NCBI GenBank assembly: GCA_000376725.2
Contig: KZ308305.1
Location: forward strand, 294,970-358,969
DNA from: Ladona fulva
Taxonomy: Eukaryota > Arthropoda > Insecta > Odonata > Libellulidae
Direction: 5' to 3'
DNA length: 64,000 bases
Below the pieces are notes generated by a model. The model did no database searches. It was not told the DNA's origin and was given only the letters and a program-made list of their open reading frames with translations. Positions within the stretch are counted from its first letter, which is position 1. Each line of letters starts with the position of its first letter. The translations under genes were made by a program, and so were the position numbers. Of this stretch, positions 1 through 12,078 are shown in pieces.

Positions 1-162
1 TTATTTTCACCTCTTTTACTCCGACAGCACGATTGAGTTCACGCGTCAGATAAGGGAGTGCCATACGATCAACGAGGAAGCCATCTTTGAACGCTTTTGC
101 CATAGCTAGAAGTAGTACGGGGGGCAAAAAGTAACGGACGAAAGAAACGATTCCAGTTTTTA
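1..162 (-). CDS. Possible host-gene exon, cut by the window edge
   Basis: On the minus strand a frame stays open for about 54 codons from an acceptor-like CATTCAG (ending at 163) to the left edge. It has a hydrophobic stretch (IVSFVRYFLPPVLLLAMA) followed by a mixed charged segment (FKDGFLVDRMALPYLTREL). An in-frame TGA lies just upstream of the acceptor-like AG, as expected if an intron precedes it. Codon third positions are rather GC-rich for this AT-rich area. I do not recognise the protein family; one transmembrane helix is possible. An open frame of this length also arises by chance, so this is a candidate only. Confidence 0.25.
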
Positions 163-2185
163 CTGAATGGGAACATCACACTTCGAGTTGGAATTCTGAA
201 GTACTTCCGTGGGGTTGCAACGTAACAATAAGAAATTTACATGTTGATTTTTCGAGAAGTACGAAGGCTGGATGTTATTCGGGAATTAGACGCTGATGTT
301 TGCAGTTTCGAATATATAAGAGTTTCTCTTCCTCTAAAGTACTCGATATCCCTTTTCTATATCAATTTCTCCCAGCCTAAAAATTAATCTGGATAGGCAG
401 TGAATCCGCAAAGCTTGAGGCATAATGCAATTCATCTATTATACACAAAACTGTTTGGTAAAGATAATCGAGGAAATGGATTAAAACGTTAAATAGCGGT
501 GTAAAAGTTTCGTTATTTTACTTCCTTATTTACAACTTAGCTTAATTAAGGCAAGAGACTAACGTTATCATTTCCTAAACACTTCATCACTTTAAATATA
601 GTCGTCGACTTATGAGCATAGGTACTCTGTATCTCTTTAAATGGACCGTCACTGTCCGGGCAAGCGAACACAGACGTCAGTCAGTTGTCAGCATCGGTTG
701 CACCAGTATTAATTTAATTTAAAAAATATTTTTGTAAGAATTTAAATCATGAACCTTTCTGTAATAGGTAATGTTACTATAATATTTCTATCGAAAACTA
801 CGAAAAGTGATGGATATCAAAACTACGACCAGAGCATCGAACCGTAATATTCATAGTTCCGGTTAAACGAAACGATCAAATATCGGTTGTCCCGGTTTCG
901 CTACCTCTGCCAAGGTCGAACCGATTCGACCCGACCATTCTAATATACCTTCTGAAATCTTACCTTATTATTTCAAGCTTTTTCCTTATACACTACTTAC
1001 ACTAAATTCTAGAATAAAACTTGGTATTGGGTAGCTGGAAGTCGTAATCGCATTTGTTTAGTAAATATTCCTTCAATCTCAACCGAGTAAAATGTGCATT
1101 AATAAGAACAAAATATCGGAAAGAAATAAACGGTTTCCGGGTTCTAGATTTTTAATTTTTTCTGTTTTCACGTTTCTTGCAGAAATAACTTATTCGGTTT
1201 CCGGATTCGGTTTGATGCCCTGCTAATGACTTATCGGTTAGAACCGAATGCGGTCGAAAGTCGACAACTGTCTTTATTTGTAATCGTTTTCTTATGAAAT
1301 ACAAAAAAGTATCGCTTAAATAGTTACTGCTTTAATAGTAACTGCTTACGAAAAAACAATGATGATTGGAAAAATCGAAGCCTCCGACAAATCACAGCAA
1401 AAAATGCCTCGGCTAAAAATCACCAGGTGAGAGCCTATCAAGGCTCGATCTACAATCACTACAGCTCAAGTTTTTTTTCTGTATCACCCGAAACCTGCAT
1501 TTTAATCCAGAAAAATATAAAAGTGCATTATTAATTCACCCCTGAAGCCCAAGAGTAGACATTTTCTCAACCTATCAAAGTCCTGGCAGGTAAGTTAATT
1601 ACTTCAATTCGAACTGTTGCGAGCAGACGTTATCTTGGGTGACTTGTAGAACTGCCACCATACGCTATCTGGATGGAAACGGTGGTCTCTACACGTTAAT
1701 CGGGCGTAAACAAACGCAGCCAATGACCGACCGACTTAACGGGACGTTTTTCTTTTCATTACGCCTTCGAGATACGGAGTCTGTTAAGCAATCCCATCGA
1801 ATGTCGAAGCGGAACGACGGGATAAGGAATGCCGAGAAAATTTTTATTTCTTTTTGCTGCATCGGAGAAGTGTACACTAGTTCAGATAAGACAAAAAAGT
1901 GGGCGATAAATCAAAGAGGAAGTCGATTAAATAACCGAGCCAAGATGTTAAAAAATATTCGAGTAAAAACAAGTTGAAAATGGAAGTTGGTTTTCAATCG
2001 AGAAAATCTTCCCCATTTATTAGAAAATAAGTTAAATCTTTCTGAAGAATCTATTTGTAAATACAAATACGGAAATGCAAAAGGATTGTAATCCCAATAC
2101 ACATATGCGCAATCATTCAGCGGGCTTCATCACAACAATAGTCAGCGCCATTAAGCGTTCGCCTGGTAAATCCAGATTTTAAACC
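163..2185. other. No gene seen; CGGTT-rich patch at 845-1265
   Basis: AT-rich sequence with no recognised coding frame. The 112-codon plus-strand frame at 1639-1977 has no family resemblance and no splice or start context I would trust. Between about 845 and 1265 the words CGGTT and AACCG recur roughly ten times in both orientations, which suggests a decayed repeat rather than unique DNA. Confidence 0.5.
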
Positions 2186-2308
2186 GGAGAGAGTACACGA
2201 TTTTGTAATTTCCACACGTATAGCATCATTTCGGAATAATGATGCTAGTACGCAACAAGTCGCCATAAAATAAACGTTTGGAAATTACAAAACTGTGTAC
2301 TATCTCCA
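2186..2308. repeat. Long imperfect inverted repeat (hairpin), Penelope-like terminal repeat candidate
   Basis: The outer left arm (2186-2220, starting GGAGAGAGTACAC and containing TTTTGTAATTTCCA) is repeated as its reverse complement at 2275-2307 (ending GTGTACTATCTCC). Inside it sits a perfect 10-bp stem, TAGCATCATT (2221-2230) with AATGATGCTA (2238-2247), around a 7-nt loop. The right side carries an unpaired insertion of about 27 nt. Directly downstream is the shared ATGGCTTTCCAC motif. The layout resembles the structured terminal repeats of Penelope-like elements. That family assignment is from memory of similar arthropod repeats; the hairpin itself is read directly. Confidence 0.6.
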
Positions 2309-2313
2309 GTTTC

Positions 2314-2335
2314 ATGGCTTTCCACGAAGTAACGC
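2314..2335 (+). repeat. Shared 22-nt motif, copy 1
   Basis: Begins ATGGCTTTCCAC and ends AAGTAACGC. Near-identical copies are found at 27254-27276 (minus) and 49398-49420 (plus), so this hairpin belongs to a dispersed repeat family. Confidence 0.6.
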
Positions 2336-2340
2336 CTTAT

Positions 2341-4937
2341 CACACTGATTTCATCCAGATTTTAAAATTTGATAGTCATTTATTTTAACTTGGAAATGAT
2401 AATAAGTTGACCACTCGCATGCGGTCAACTTATTTGTGGCATACACAAACGTGAATACCTATGTAAAGTTTTTATATGTTTAGCCAGATTAGGCTAGCAT
2501 ATTTGCCACAGTACCGTTTACAGAAGCATTTAAACAAAATGTGGCTGAGACTTTGGCAATCGCACTCTATAATCGATATTAATTTGCAATATGCAAAATA
2601 TTAACTAAATAATAGCTCGAAGAACTTGCCTCGCTTCATTAATTGAAGGTGCCCCATTTAGGAATTTTTGAGAAATGGTCATACATCTAAATCTACATAA
2701 ATGACATAAACCAGCATCTTAATTGAGCAGGAGTACTAATGTTAAAAGTCTACATCTTTCTGCTACCATATCAAAACCTTCGAAAACACATTAGTAGTGT
2801 ATTAGTGAATTTCCTGAAGCCTGGATAAATTTTAAATTGATTTCCATCCAACTTCAAAATTACATCGAATCGTTCAGACATTTCTGATTTGCAATTTTAT
2901 TTTATCCTAAGTTCCAACATAGAAGTTCATTTTAAATTAAACATAATCATCATAACTTCGAAGTATACAAAATAATAAACATTAATAAAAAGCTCAAAAA
3001 TCTCCTGTGAAAACTAATGTCAGGAATTTACTATTACAGTAATGAAACCATATCAAAACTAATTATTTATAGCAAAACTAATAAATATTGTAAATATCGT
3101 ACGTTCAAATTTTTAAAGCTTTCTTTCTGTAGAACATTAATCGTTAGAAACTCAAAGGTCTTTTACCAAGTCGTTTATGGATAGGTTTCATAGAAATATA
3201 CAAATTTTACTCACCATATACCAGGTTCCAAGCGGACATTTATCCTTTCAGGATTGACGAATTTGTGTCCTGAAACGAAAGAGAAAACTTAGGTTACTTG
3301 ACGGCATAAGAGAGGAAGAATCAAAGATTAAACTTAACCCTCACAAACAAGAAAAAACAGCAAACTTCACGTACCATCCTCGATTTAAGAATACATTGTT
3401 AAATGTCTTTAAATGTGTTAAATATTAATAGGATGTTCTTTTTAGTAGGAATTTTACCGTTTGCGATTGCAGGTAAAGCGATTGTATAAGATCATTCTTT
3501 TCGTTTCGCAATAGTCATTTTATTCATGCACCAAGTGGGGAGAATTGTGACATAAAATATGAGAACTGAAAATTTTTGGATAAAGCTTAAAAGAAGACGG
3601 GAGAGTTATCGAGTAAATATGAATTTCTAGAGTATTTTAAGATAATTAAAAAGTAGTTGAATTGAGCCCAGAAAATAGAAATTACCCCAAATAAAATCTT
3701 ATCTAAATACCTGAATTATCTTTAAACTGCATACTATGTGATAATACAGATGTTGACAACTTTAAGCTGACAAACATTTATAGATATTGAAATAGTATTG
3801 GTAGAAGTTTATTTTTTGCTATTTTTCTTGATTCCTATTCTTCGTTAGCCTCAAGAAAAATTATTATTGACATGTTAGCTGTAAGGGTGTTTAATAATAA
3901 TTTTATAAGAAAATGATGATTATATTTGCATATGAATAAATTGTATATTGTAAAGGTAGCATCCGTGATGTAAATTCTTACTTATACTTATACATATGTG
4001 TATTTGTATGTATATATACACCTACTGTAAAATATAAATGGGGTAATACGCGTAATAAACTTAATATTATTATTATTTACACCTATCACCTCACTAAGCG
4101 TAATGCAGTAGTACTTTCATCTCCGAAAGAGAAAGTGGCGATATTGGCCATTGCATTAAAAACAAAATTTTGCATACATAACATCCTCTACTCGGTGAAA
4201 CATCCATCACCTATTTTATACGCCATTTACCTCCACTATATCTGCCTCTAGAGGATATGGTACGGTAGTCGTAAACTACCACATGTCACTTCTGCAGAGT
4301 AAACGGGAATTCTTCGCTACTAGAATCACGTCATATGCCCCTTTAACGTGTTTCCCATACGTTTGCAGTAGGACTTAGCGCACGACCGAGACGAAAGAAT
4401 AAAGAATGGAGAGGGAAAAGGGTCGAAAAATAGGGACGGGAGGGGAAATCGGACAAGAAAAGCAAATCGCACAATTTACTAGTCTTTTTTTCCCGGCGGA
4501 CGGAGAAAGAGCGTTGGTGGTGTGCTCACATCAACTACAAACAACTCTCCGCGGCTATTCATCCGTTACACTTGCTCGCAAGCGCAAGGAAAACTGAGCT
4601 ATACAAACTTAGTAGCCTTTCCAAAGCTACCATGCACTCGGCATTCAGAATACTTAGAACTATGGTAATCTCACGAAAAATCGTTTCTGGTAAAGCCCCT
4701 ATCATCTTGCTTTAAACGGCTCCAGTTCGAAAAAAGTTTTTTCAGAAATATTTCCCTTCGTCACGGAGGGAGTAGAACTTGCTGCCCTCGAAGATGATGC
4801 ATTCCTTATATAATATAAATCGAAAAGTCCTCCTTTCACAAATTATGTAAATAATAGCGTAAGCTATCAATAAAATATCAATTTTACAGATGTTATAATT
4901 AAAATATTCTAATGAGCTTCATATAAACACCTAAATC
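2341..4937. other. AT-rich, no gene seen
   Basis: No recognisable coding frame. It holds a TA/TG-rich simple stretch around 3980-4022 and an ATT-rich run near 4060-4080. The frame at 4406-4597 (63 codons) has no family resemblance. Confidence 0.5.
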
Positions 4938-5145
4938 TTTTAAGCATTCCTCCCGAAGGTCGATTTGAATCTTAAACCTTTCACCATTAGCTATCATAAG
5001 CTTTGGAGAGGGAATGAGGCTAACTAGACAAGATGAGGGATGAAGTAGTTTGCCCAAGCTTTGAGAGATACCGAGTACTGTAAGTGAAAAAACCCACGGA
5101 AAAGAAGCAAAATGACCCTGTGAATGAAAGCTTTTCGGAGCAATC
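4938..5145 (-). repeat. R1 dispersed repeat, copy A
   Basis: The reverse complement matches the 3' half of R1: CCCTCATCTTGTCTAGTTAG, then CCTCATTCCCTCTCCAAAGC, then TAGCTAATGG and a diverged GACCTTCGGG block. The middle is very close to copy D at 12354-12444 (CCTCCAAAGCTTATG). The 5' half of the family consensus is missing. No coding capacity. Confidence 0.65.
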
Positions 5146-6599
5146 GATTACGTCTCCTTGTCTAGATATATATAAACACATTGAAGCAATTCATTCATGA
5201 AAGAAAGGAAGTAGAATTTTTAAGACAAACCGCAGATGCTCTTCCAGATTACGTAAGTACAAAACTAACGCGGGAATCCGAAAGTGAGCTTACAAAATAT
5301 CATACTACATTTACTTTTGTAATCTCTGAAAACTTCATCATTATGCGTGAAATTGCTATTCATCAATCAAAATAGAGGAGAATTAAATTTCAGATCGATG
5401 AAGAATTGTAATAAATGATGCTTGATGAATGAAAGTAATTTCATTTTGAGAATGAAATTTTGTCGAAAGAAGAAAAGAAGGAAAGTTGAATCAATTCCGC
5501 AGCTCCAATGAGAAAGAACAGTCAGCTCCCGAGCGAATGCCCCAAATGTTCTACGGTTCGTAGAGTTACCCGTGTGGTAACCTAGAAGGAAAATGCATGA
5601 GCGAAAGGGCTCCCGAACCGGGAGGCCCGAAATAAATAAAAAGGTCGGCAATAAAAACCTCCAATGCCACACTCACTGGTATAAAACTCACAATGTAATG
5701 TCACCGTCTAAAACTAACATACCGTATAGGATGACCACACGCCGCGCTGATTGGCTTTTGAGACGGGTATTCCCATACGACAAATAGGGAAACTATGTAC
5801 AAGATCTATCTTCAAGAAGCACCAAAACATACCAGCAATCCTTGCCGGCCATACATATCCTAGGCAAATAGATGCGAAGATTTCGAAAGAGAAGAAAAAG
5901 GGTGACCTGGCACAAAAAATTTCTCAGTCACCGATTCATCGATTCTGCTTGGAAGACTCTAGGGAAGTAATGTCTCGAATCAATAAAGTCGATTCGTGCA
6001 GGGCCAAATTTACATGGAATCCCTTTTAGTTGGCAAATCTGAATTCAGTCTAGGGACGAACAAAGCCGTTAAAGGAAAAGTAAGAGTCATAACTTACAAT
6101 ATAATTTGGCAACAACGTAATCTATTTATCCGCAAGGAGATTGGTTTTGATAACGTCAGAAGCTCAAGTCACAAGATCGAGAAAGTGCTAGAAGGTGTCG
6201 AAGTAAAAAGAAAAATAGCCGTTTTCTTACAAAATACATACGTAATATAGTCAAATCGCTGAATTTCACTAACCTGAAAATTTATAAATGAACGGCAATT
6301 CTTAAAAATATTCTCTCATTTCCTATTTTTTATTTACGCTTTTAATACGCATACTTAGCCAAAACTGTTGATATTTTCCTTCTAGAAAAAATCTCCCGCT
6401 AAGAACTTGGCTACCACTCTGAAGATTTTAGGGAAACAGGAAGACGATTCAATGTTTTGATTCAAAATAGGTGAATGTTTTTCTCGTCAAAATTTCATTG
6501 CAGTCTGATGGAAAATTCGGACAGCAATCTTGCCTTTTACGGAAAAACCACGTATTATGGGGGACGTAATTAATTTAATTCGATTCCATTTCATTACTC
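5146..6599. other. No gene seen
   Basis: Several overlapping short frames on both strands (5367-6250, 64 to 101 codons) have lysine/arginine-rich or low-complexity translations and resemble nothing I know. I treat them as chance frames. Confidence 0.5.
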
Positions 6600-6971
6600 T
6601 GTGAATGAAATATTTATCCTTAGTCTTTTGGTACGGGATAGAGAAAAATGTATCTTTTATATACTTTTGTCTGTCATATTTATGGTTGTGACGATATTTA
6701 AGCTACTGAGTTATGAGTTACGCTGAATAATGGCATTAATTAAGGATTCTCCTTGTGAAATGTTACGAAAAGTGTTACTCGTAGAGTGCTTCACCAACGT
6801 GGGATTGTTCTGCTAATAGAATTCTGGCTTATTGAGGAAAGCAAGAGCAAACTACCTTCACTCCTCATCTTGCCTAGTAAGCCTCATTTCCCTCTCCTAG
6901 CTCTTTGTAGCTGATGGTAGAGGGGATGAGGTCCCAACCGGCCTTCGGGCTGAATACATTACAGACAGACC
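6600..6971 (+). repeat. R1 dispersed repeat, copy B (near full length)
   Basis: About 370 bp matching copy E at 31843-32221 from end to end. Shared blocks include AATATTTATC, AAAAATGTATCTTTTATA, GTTACTCGTAGA, GAGGAAAGCAAGAGCAAACT, CTCACTCCTCATCTTG and the end TTACAGACAGAC. No open frame is conserved between copies. A GTAATT is present both upstream (about 6565) and just after the end, and could be a target duplication. The family is not one I can name. Confidence 0.75.
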
Positions 6972-7509
6972 GGGTAATTTTGGAACAAAAATTACCTCCA
7001 TGAGCTTTTATGAATCCATACCAAAGGCTGCGAACTTTGCTAAGCAAGGCCAATCAACATATTGAATTCTTTACAAGGTTTAATGTTTTTGTTTTCATCA
7101 TAGCAGTCAGTTGTCTCGCATATAAGAACTCTGGGCCTTGTTCTGTCCATCCTGAAAGTTTCAAAACATAGATCGATTCTCAACTGGAATTAACGTACCA
7201 ACTCAGGTAGCTAAATAAGTACATAGTAATGAATAGTAGTTAGCTAAGTAGACTTTCAGAGAAATCTCCGTCCTAAAATCTTGTGTTGCACTAACAACGA
7301 TTTTCAAAGAATCTTCTTTTAATTGTAAAAAGCATGATATTTCGATTAAAAGAGACGGCAAGGGGAAAATATTCCATTAATCTATATTATGGTCGCAGGA
7401 ACACGTAAGATAATCTTTCGATTTCCTTTCTACTGAAACGTCAAACTGTCATCGTGATCATGCGGACTGCTTCTTGGTATAGGATAACGAACATTTATCT
7501 ATCATTCAC
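6972..7509. other. No feature seen between R1 copies B and C
   Basis: Unrecognised AT-rich spacer; no coding frame. Confidence 0.5.
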
Positions 7510-7785
7510 TAATTCACGGTTTTGATGATAAGAGGGCTACTTGATAAGAATGATACTGAATCACATCATTCGCTTTCGTAACAACTTATTGAATGAACAC
7601 ATTCTAATTACGTGAATGTTTTCCACTCATATAATTCTTACTCGGTGAGGAAAGAAAAAGTAAACTAACTCACTCCTCATCTTCCCAAGTAATACTCATT
7701 CCCTCTCAAGAGCTTTAGATAGTTGATAGTGAAGGATTTGCGGTTCAAACCGACTACCGAGCTGACAGATCTAAACTATGATCAT
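7510..7785 (+). repeat. R1 dispersed repeat, copy C (diverged)
   Basis: Same order of blocks as copy B but more mutated: TGATGATAAGAGGGCTACT, CTGAATCACATCATT, ACTCGGTGAGGAAAG, CTCACTCCTCATCTTCCCAA, CTCATTCCCTCTC, TAGTTGATAGTGAAGG, and a weak end block. It lies in the same orientation as copy B, about 540 bp downstream, so B and C may be separate insertions or an old local duplication. Confidence 0.6.
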
Positions 7786-10320
7786 CTCAATCAGCAAATA
7801 CCAAAGAAGATGGTAAATACGAGAGAGCAGCAGTAAAACCACTTGAAAACAAAGCGGAGACGCTTCCAGAAGGCCAAAAATAAACGTCCGTATCTCATTC
7901 TCCCGCACCACCTGTTGAGCCCCCTTCGCATTTTCGATTTTAGAAAACAATGCATTCGAAACGGATGACCTTTAAAGAGGAAAAACAACGCCTTCAGGGA
8001 ATCCACGGCCAAATTAAGCAGAAAAACATTCTGATGGCGTGGACGTGTGTTGCCCTAGAAATAACAGAAACGTGCATCTGAATCGCGAAGGTAAAAGTGC
8101 CCGGTCTTCAAGTCGATGAGATCCCTGAGGGTTTGGTCTACGAAACAGGAACGCCATAACACCGGTTTTCCTGCATTCAAGCCCGTCCGAAGTTCGAAAG
8201 CGAAGAAATTCAAAGACTAGTGGGTCCTATTGAAGCGTATAGACGAACCTTCAGTGTCTCCACCTACTCGACAGCGAGGAAGCCACGCCTTTTACTTCGA
8301 ATTAATCGCGATTTAAAATTAAGAATTACGATACAGAAGACACATGACTTTTTCTCACAAAAACGATAGCTACGATATAATGCTAAGATGCAGAAGTACA
8401 TATTCTCTGTATTTCGAACTCAGAAAATTTTGACTCGCAAACGAAGAAAAAATGTTTGCAAAAAAAGAAAAAATTCGGATTCCGAAAAATAAAAGAATGT
8501 TCGGTGAATTCCCTATAATATATACCGAGAACAGATCAAAGCGAATTTTACAATACTTTTACCAAACGGTGGGACGATGGGTTCCCAAACGGTGACTACG
8601 GGATCTCAGAAGCGTGGGAGAAAGGTATAAAAGAAAATCAGAACCATTTCAATAATAGCCCGATACAATATTTTTGTTGTTTTTTCTGAGGAATAGAAAC
8701 AGCCCATAAGCAATAAAATCGATTAAAATAAATTTTAGGTAGATATATTTGGTGTGATTCCGTATTTATGACAATATGAGAAAAAGAAAGCAAACTTTTA
8801 CTTATTCTAAAATAATCTATTCCGCTACCACCATAATTGCCAAAGAATTGTCGTTCATATTCAGAATATCATCCGTCCAATTCGTATGAAACCATGTTGG
8901 AATTGGAACAAAATGTTTTCGTGAAAAACTCCGATATTTCTTACATTTCAAGAAACACGAAAAGCTACACTTGCGAGCAATACTCCACAGTTAGCAGCGG
9001 AATTCCAAGGCATTCCACCTAAACTAGACGCTAAAACCTACATCCTTTACCGTATGAATAAACCATGATTGAGTGTGAAAGGTTTCTCCATTGAAATCTG
9101 ACGTGACCTGTTAACTTTTTTCCTCACGACAAGCGTATTTTCTGAAAGCGAAAATATTAACCGCGAAACGAAAAAACGGCCTCTTACAACACGGGAACAA
9201 AAGTAAGCGCAGGGAAAAAGGTTGAATTAAGTGCAGCTGGGAGCATAGAGGGCACGGCATAGGCGTTGGGAACGCTTCTTTACCAATTTTTTTTTTTTAA
9301 AGCTAGGCCAGAGGCCTAGAACCCAAGTCCATGGTCGGCATTTCAGATGAGGAGACGTGCGAAGCATCTCAACTACTTCGAGGCGAGAAAGATCTTCTCG
9401 AAAAGATCGTTAACAATGTCTTAGGTGGGAGCGCGCGTCGGTTCTGAACAGATGCTTCCACGAGAGAGAAAAAAAAGACTAGGATGGCTTGCTTTCAGCC
9501 TCACGAGGGATGGTAACGGGAACAAGGAGTGGTGAATGTTTAATGCCGGGCGGAAGTTTCCTAATCCCCTCGAGGCAGTGGATAATTACGAGAGAGACCC
9601 TTACGTTAGTCTTTCTTGCACCGCGATTATGGGGAGTTATACATAGTCCAATAGTTTCTAAATTCGAGTTGCGCAAAAAAAACTAGGCGACAACTTCTGC
9701 AGTGTACAATGGTATTGAATATTTTTTGTGCGAGATCCCCAGGAATTCCTGTTTTCTTCTGTCGTCTTAATTAAAAGCGCGAGTAAGTTCTGCTCTCGTC
9801 GCAGAGTTCGGACTCTTCCAAAATCAAGAAGACGGAAAAGACAGAATTACTAGCGAGATTAATTCAAAGACGAGAACGGAGGTTTGTTATCGGTCCAAAA
9901 AATTTAAAAGAAAAAAATTCAAGTTCGACAAACTGGTCGCAATATCGTCACTGTTGATCCACAAATTGTCATGCTGCGAACAATTCTTATTCTGAATCGA
10001 GAGGTCTTGAAAAAATCTCTTCAAAAATACATTTTAACCATGGATATAATACCTTCTTTAGAAATCTTCCATCATAAGAATTTATCTCGGAAAACGGAAA
10101 AATATTAACGACACACATTATAAGAATATACCATGTAATGCCACGATATATATTTAGCAACAGTCTAGCAATTTAGTTAAGGAAAGAGTATGGTAACAAA
10201 GAATTATTTCTTCCATTATTAATTAAATAGATCGCTTAATGCTTATGAAGTTAAATGGTAACTTTTAAATAATAAAAAGGTGAAAATAATAATAGGAGAG
10301 CAATCATTAGATAGCAATGG
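7786..10320. other. No gene seen
   Basis: Short frames at 7791-8012 (-), 8837-9022 (+) and 9479-9686 (both strands) show no recognised domain. The pair at 9479-9686 is open on opposite strands over the same bases, a sign of composition rather than coding. A poly-T run occurs near 9289-9298. Confidence 0.5.
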
Positions 10321-10398
10321 GGTCTCATGGATAATCATGTGGGTAGCGCGTTCGCCTTAAGTGAAAAAGGTCCCGGGTTAGAATCCCGGTGGGCTCAT
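10321..10398 (+). pseudogene. tRNA-like sequence (tRNA-derived SINE head or decayed tRNA)
   Basis: A perfect 5-bp T-stem CCGGG/CCCGG surrounds a 7-nt loop TTAGAAT (10373-10389; functional loops read TTCGANT). Upstream are GGGTAGCGCG, resembling a D-arm/A-box, and TTCGCC...AAGGTC, resembling a valine-type tRNA anticodon arm. The anticodon stem has mismatches, and the acceptor 3' strand TGGGCTCA has no matching 5' strand. It is therefore not a working tRNA gene. A tRNA-derived SINE head fits as well as a tRNA pseudogene. Confidence 0.5.
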
Positions 10399-10519
10399 AA
10401 ATACGAAATTACTTCAGCTGTCGAAGCTAGTTTAACAGTACTAATACAATAAGATAACAAATCTATCGATAACTTAACCCTCAGAAATAACATCATTTGC
10501 AGATACTCATCAATGACAC

Positions 10520-10716
10520 TTTTCCATTTCGCTGTAAGCACGTTACCAGCCTGTTTCACTCACAATACTCCAAAGCATAGTTATTCACACTATCCTATGT
10601 GCACACACACCCTAACCTTGCACACACTTTGCTTCACTCATTCCTTTTATTCTCAAAGCTATATGTACCTCTTCAGCAACTCTTTCACCACATTCGACAA
10701 GCATTTCTATCTTTCT
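10520..10716 (-). pseudogene. Possible decayed coding remnant of unknown family
   Basis: Minus-strand translation from 10716 reads like protein for about 33 residues (RKIEMLVECGERVAEEVH, then IALRIKGMSEAK) and continues past several stops. The same bases are an uninterrupted but threonine/serine-rich frame on the plus strand (10513-10758), which I regard as the shadow. I do not recognise the family; a retroelement fragment is the likeliest source. Confidence 0.25.
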
Positions 10717-10992
10717 AAACAATTCACAACCCCATCATTCATTATCTTAACCCTTTAAATTCTATTCATCATTTTCACATTTAAACCGACGTCAAACATC
10801 CCTTTCGTCTCTCGGCAAGGGAAAGGTGGTTAACTTTTCACATCGAGGCTTTAAAACATGGATAAACAGATGTGAAAAGTCTCATGGCCTTTATTTTATC
10901 TACTGATTAGTTATCTATCGTTTTTGTTTCAGCGATTACTCCTCATAGAAGATATAACGCACATTTTGAATGAATGAAGAATTCCGTGGAAG

Positions 10993-11020
10993 CATCATCA
11001 GGTCACAGGACTTGATGATG
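10993..11020. repeat. 12-bp hairpin with CATCATCA/TGATGATG arms
   Basis: CATCATCAGGTC (10993-11004), loop ACAG, GACTTGATGATG (11009-11020); 12 pairs including one G-T. It is followed by an AT-rich stretch with GTGGAAAATACAAAGG. In arthropod genomes such a GATGATGG block next to GTGGAAAATACAAAG is familiar from the ends of Penelope-like and related retroelements. That link is from memory. Confidence 0.45.
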
Positions 11021-12078
11021 GCCGTATTAATAAATCTTGTGGAAAATACAAAGGTTTTTTTAGCTTATTCATTAATGTTACATTAGCAATCGCCAATCTT
11101 TCCTATTCCATTCGTCAATTGTTTCATTTTTAATTGAAAAGCGCCGTACAATTTTATACAGAGTGCTGTAAGTTGAGTTCCGCGGTAGGTTGTGCAGGTA
11201 AATGTAGAGGTAAGTTATGTTTAATTACATAAGCATGTTTATGAACGCAGACGATTTCTCCGACGATGAGTAAATCGTAGGAGAAATTTCTTTTTTAATT
11301 TTATAACATTATAAATTCTGCGCAAACTCAAAACTCAATTCGTTAGCCACATTCGTTATTCAATATAAAAGAGGCAAAAAAATTTTATCGACCTAAAATG
11401 TCTACAGCAGGGCCCCTATTTAGCCGCGGTATCACTGCAATGATAGCCCTTAAAAACTGCTATTATGCATGCAAAAGTCGAAGGGCAGGTAGAATCACAA
11501 AATTCACATAAGCTAACCGAAAAATCACCGACTCAATTCTTGCAAACGATCTAGCACAAGCTGTAAGTCTCCGCAACAAAGTAATGCGCTCAAGGAGCGA
11601 AGTTTTTCTGAGGAAACTCATTTCAATTTCGGGGGAACCACGAAATAAAACCCAGACAGCGTTTTAAAGCGACCAACTCCTCGATTTGGCGATCAAAGGC
11701 TGGCTTTTTTCTCCCCCTACTGGATTCGCGATAAAGAGAGGAGATAGTAACCGTTTGCGCTCGTGTCTGTGTGCACGCGTGTGTGAATATACAGAGCACG
11801 CCGCAGCCTGTTTAAGTTCGCTGTGCATCCTCTTCTCCACGCCCACCCAGACGCAAGGCGCCACCCCAACCGGGCTTGCCGCTCCCGACCGAAACCTTAA
11901 AAGGTCATACATTTCCCATCCGAGAGACATGAGGCAATTTAAACTCGCGTTTACGGCTTCGGGTTGTCTCGATTTTTAACTTTTTCGTGGAACCCCGTAA
12001 ATTGCTAGACGTTAAACTGATGGTTATAAAATTTTGACTTCGACAGTAATGGATCGGGAGAAAAATTCGAGCACAGGT
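11021..12078. other. No gene seen; GC-rich patch at 11660-11930
   Basis: Frames of 88 (-) and 97 (+) codons overlap at 11664-11979 because this patch is GC-rich and poor in stops; neither has a recognised motif. The rest is AT-rich and featureless to my eye. Confidence 0.45.

Noticed and set aside
10321..10398. Functional tRNA gene
   Set aside because: T-arm is perfect but the acceptor stem does not pair, the T-loop reads TTAGAAT and the anticodon stem has mismatches.
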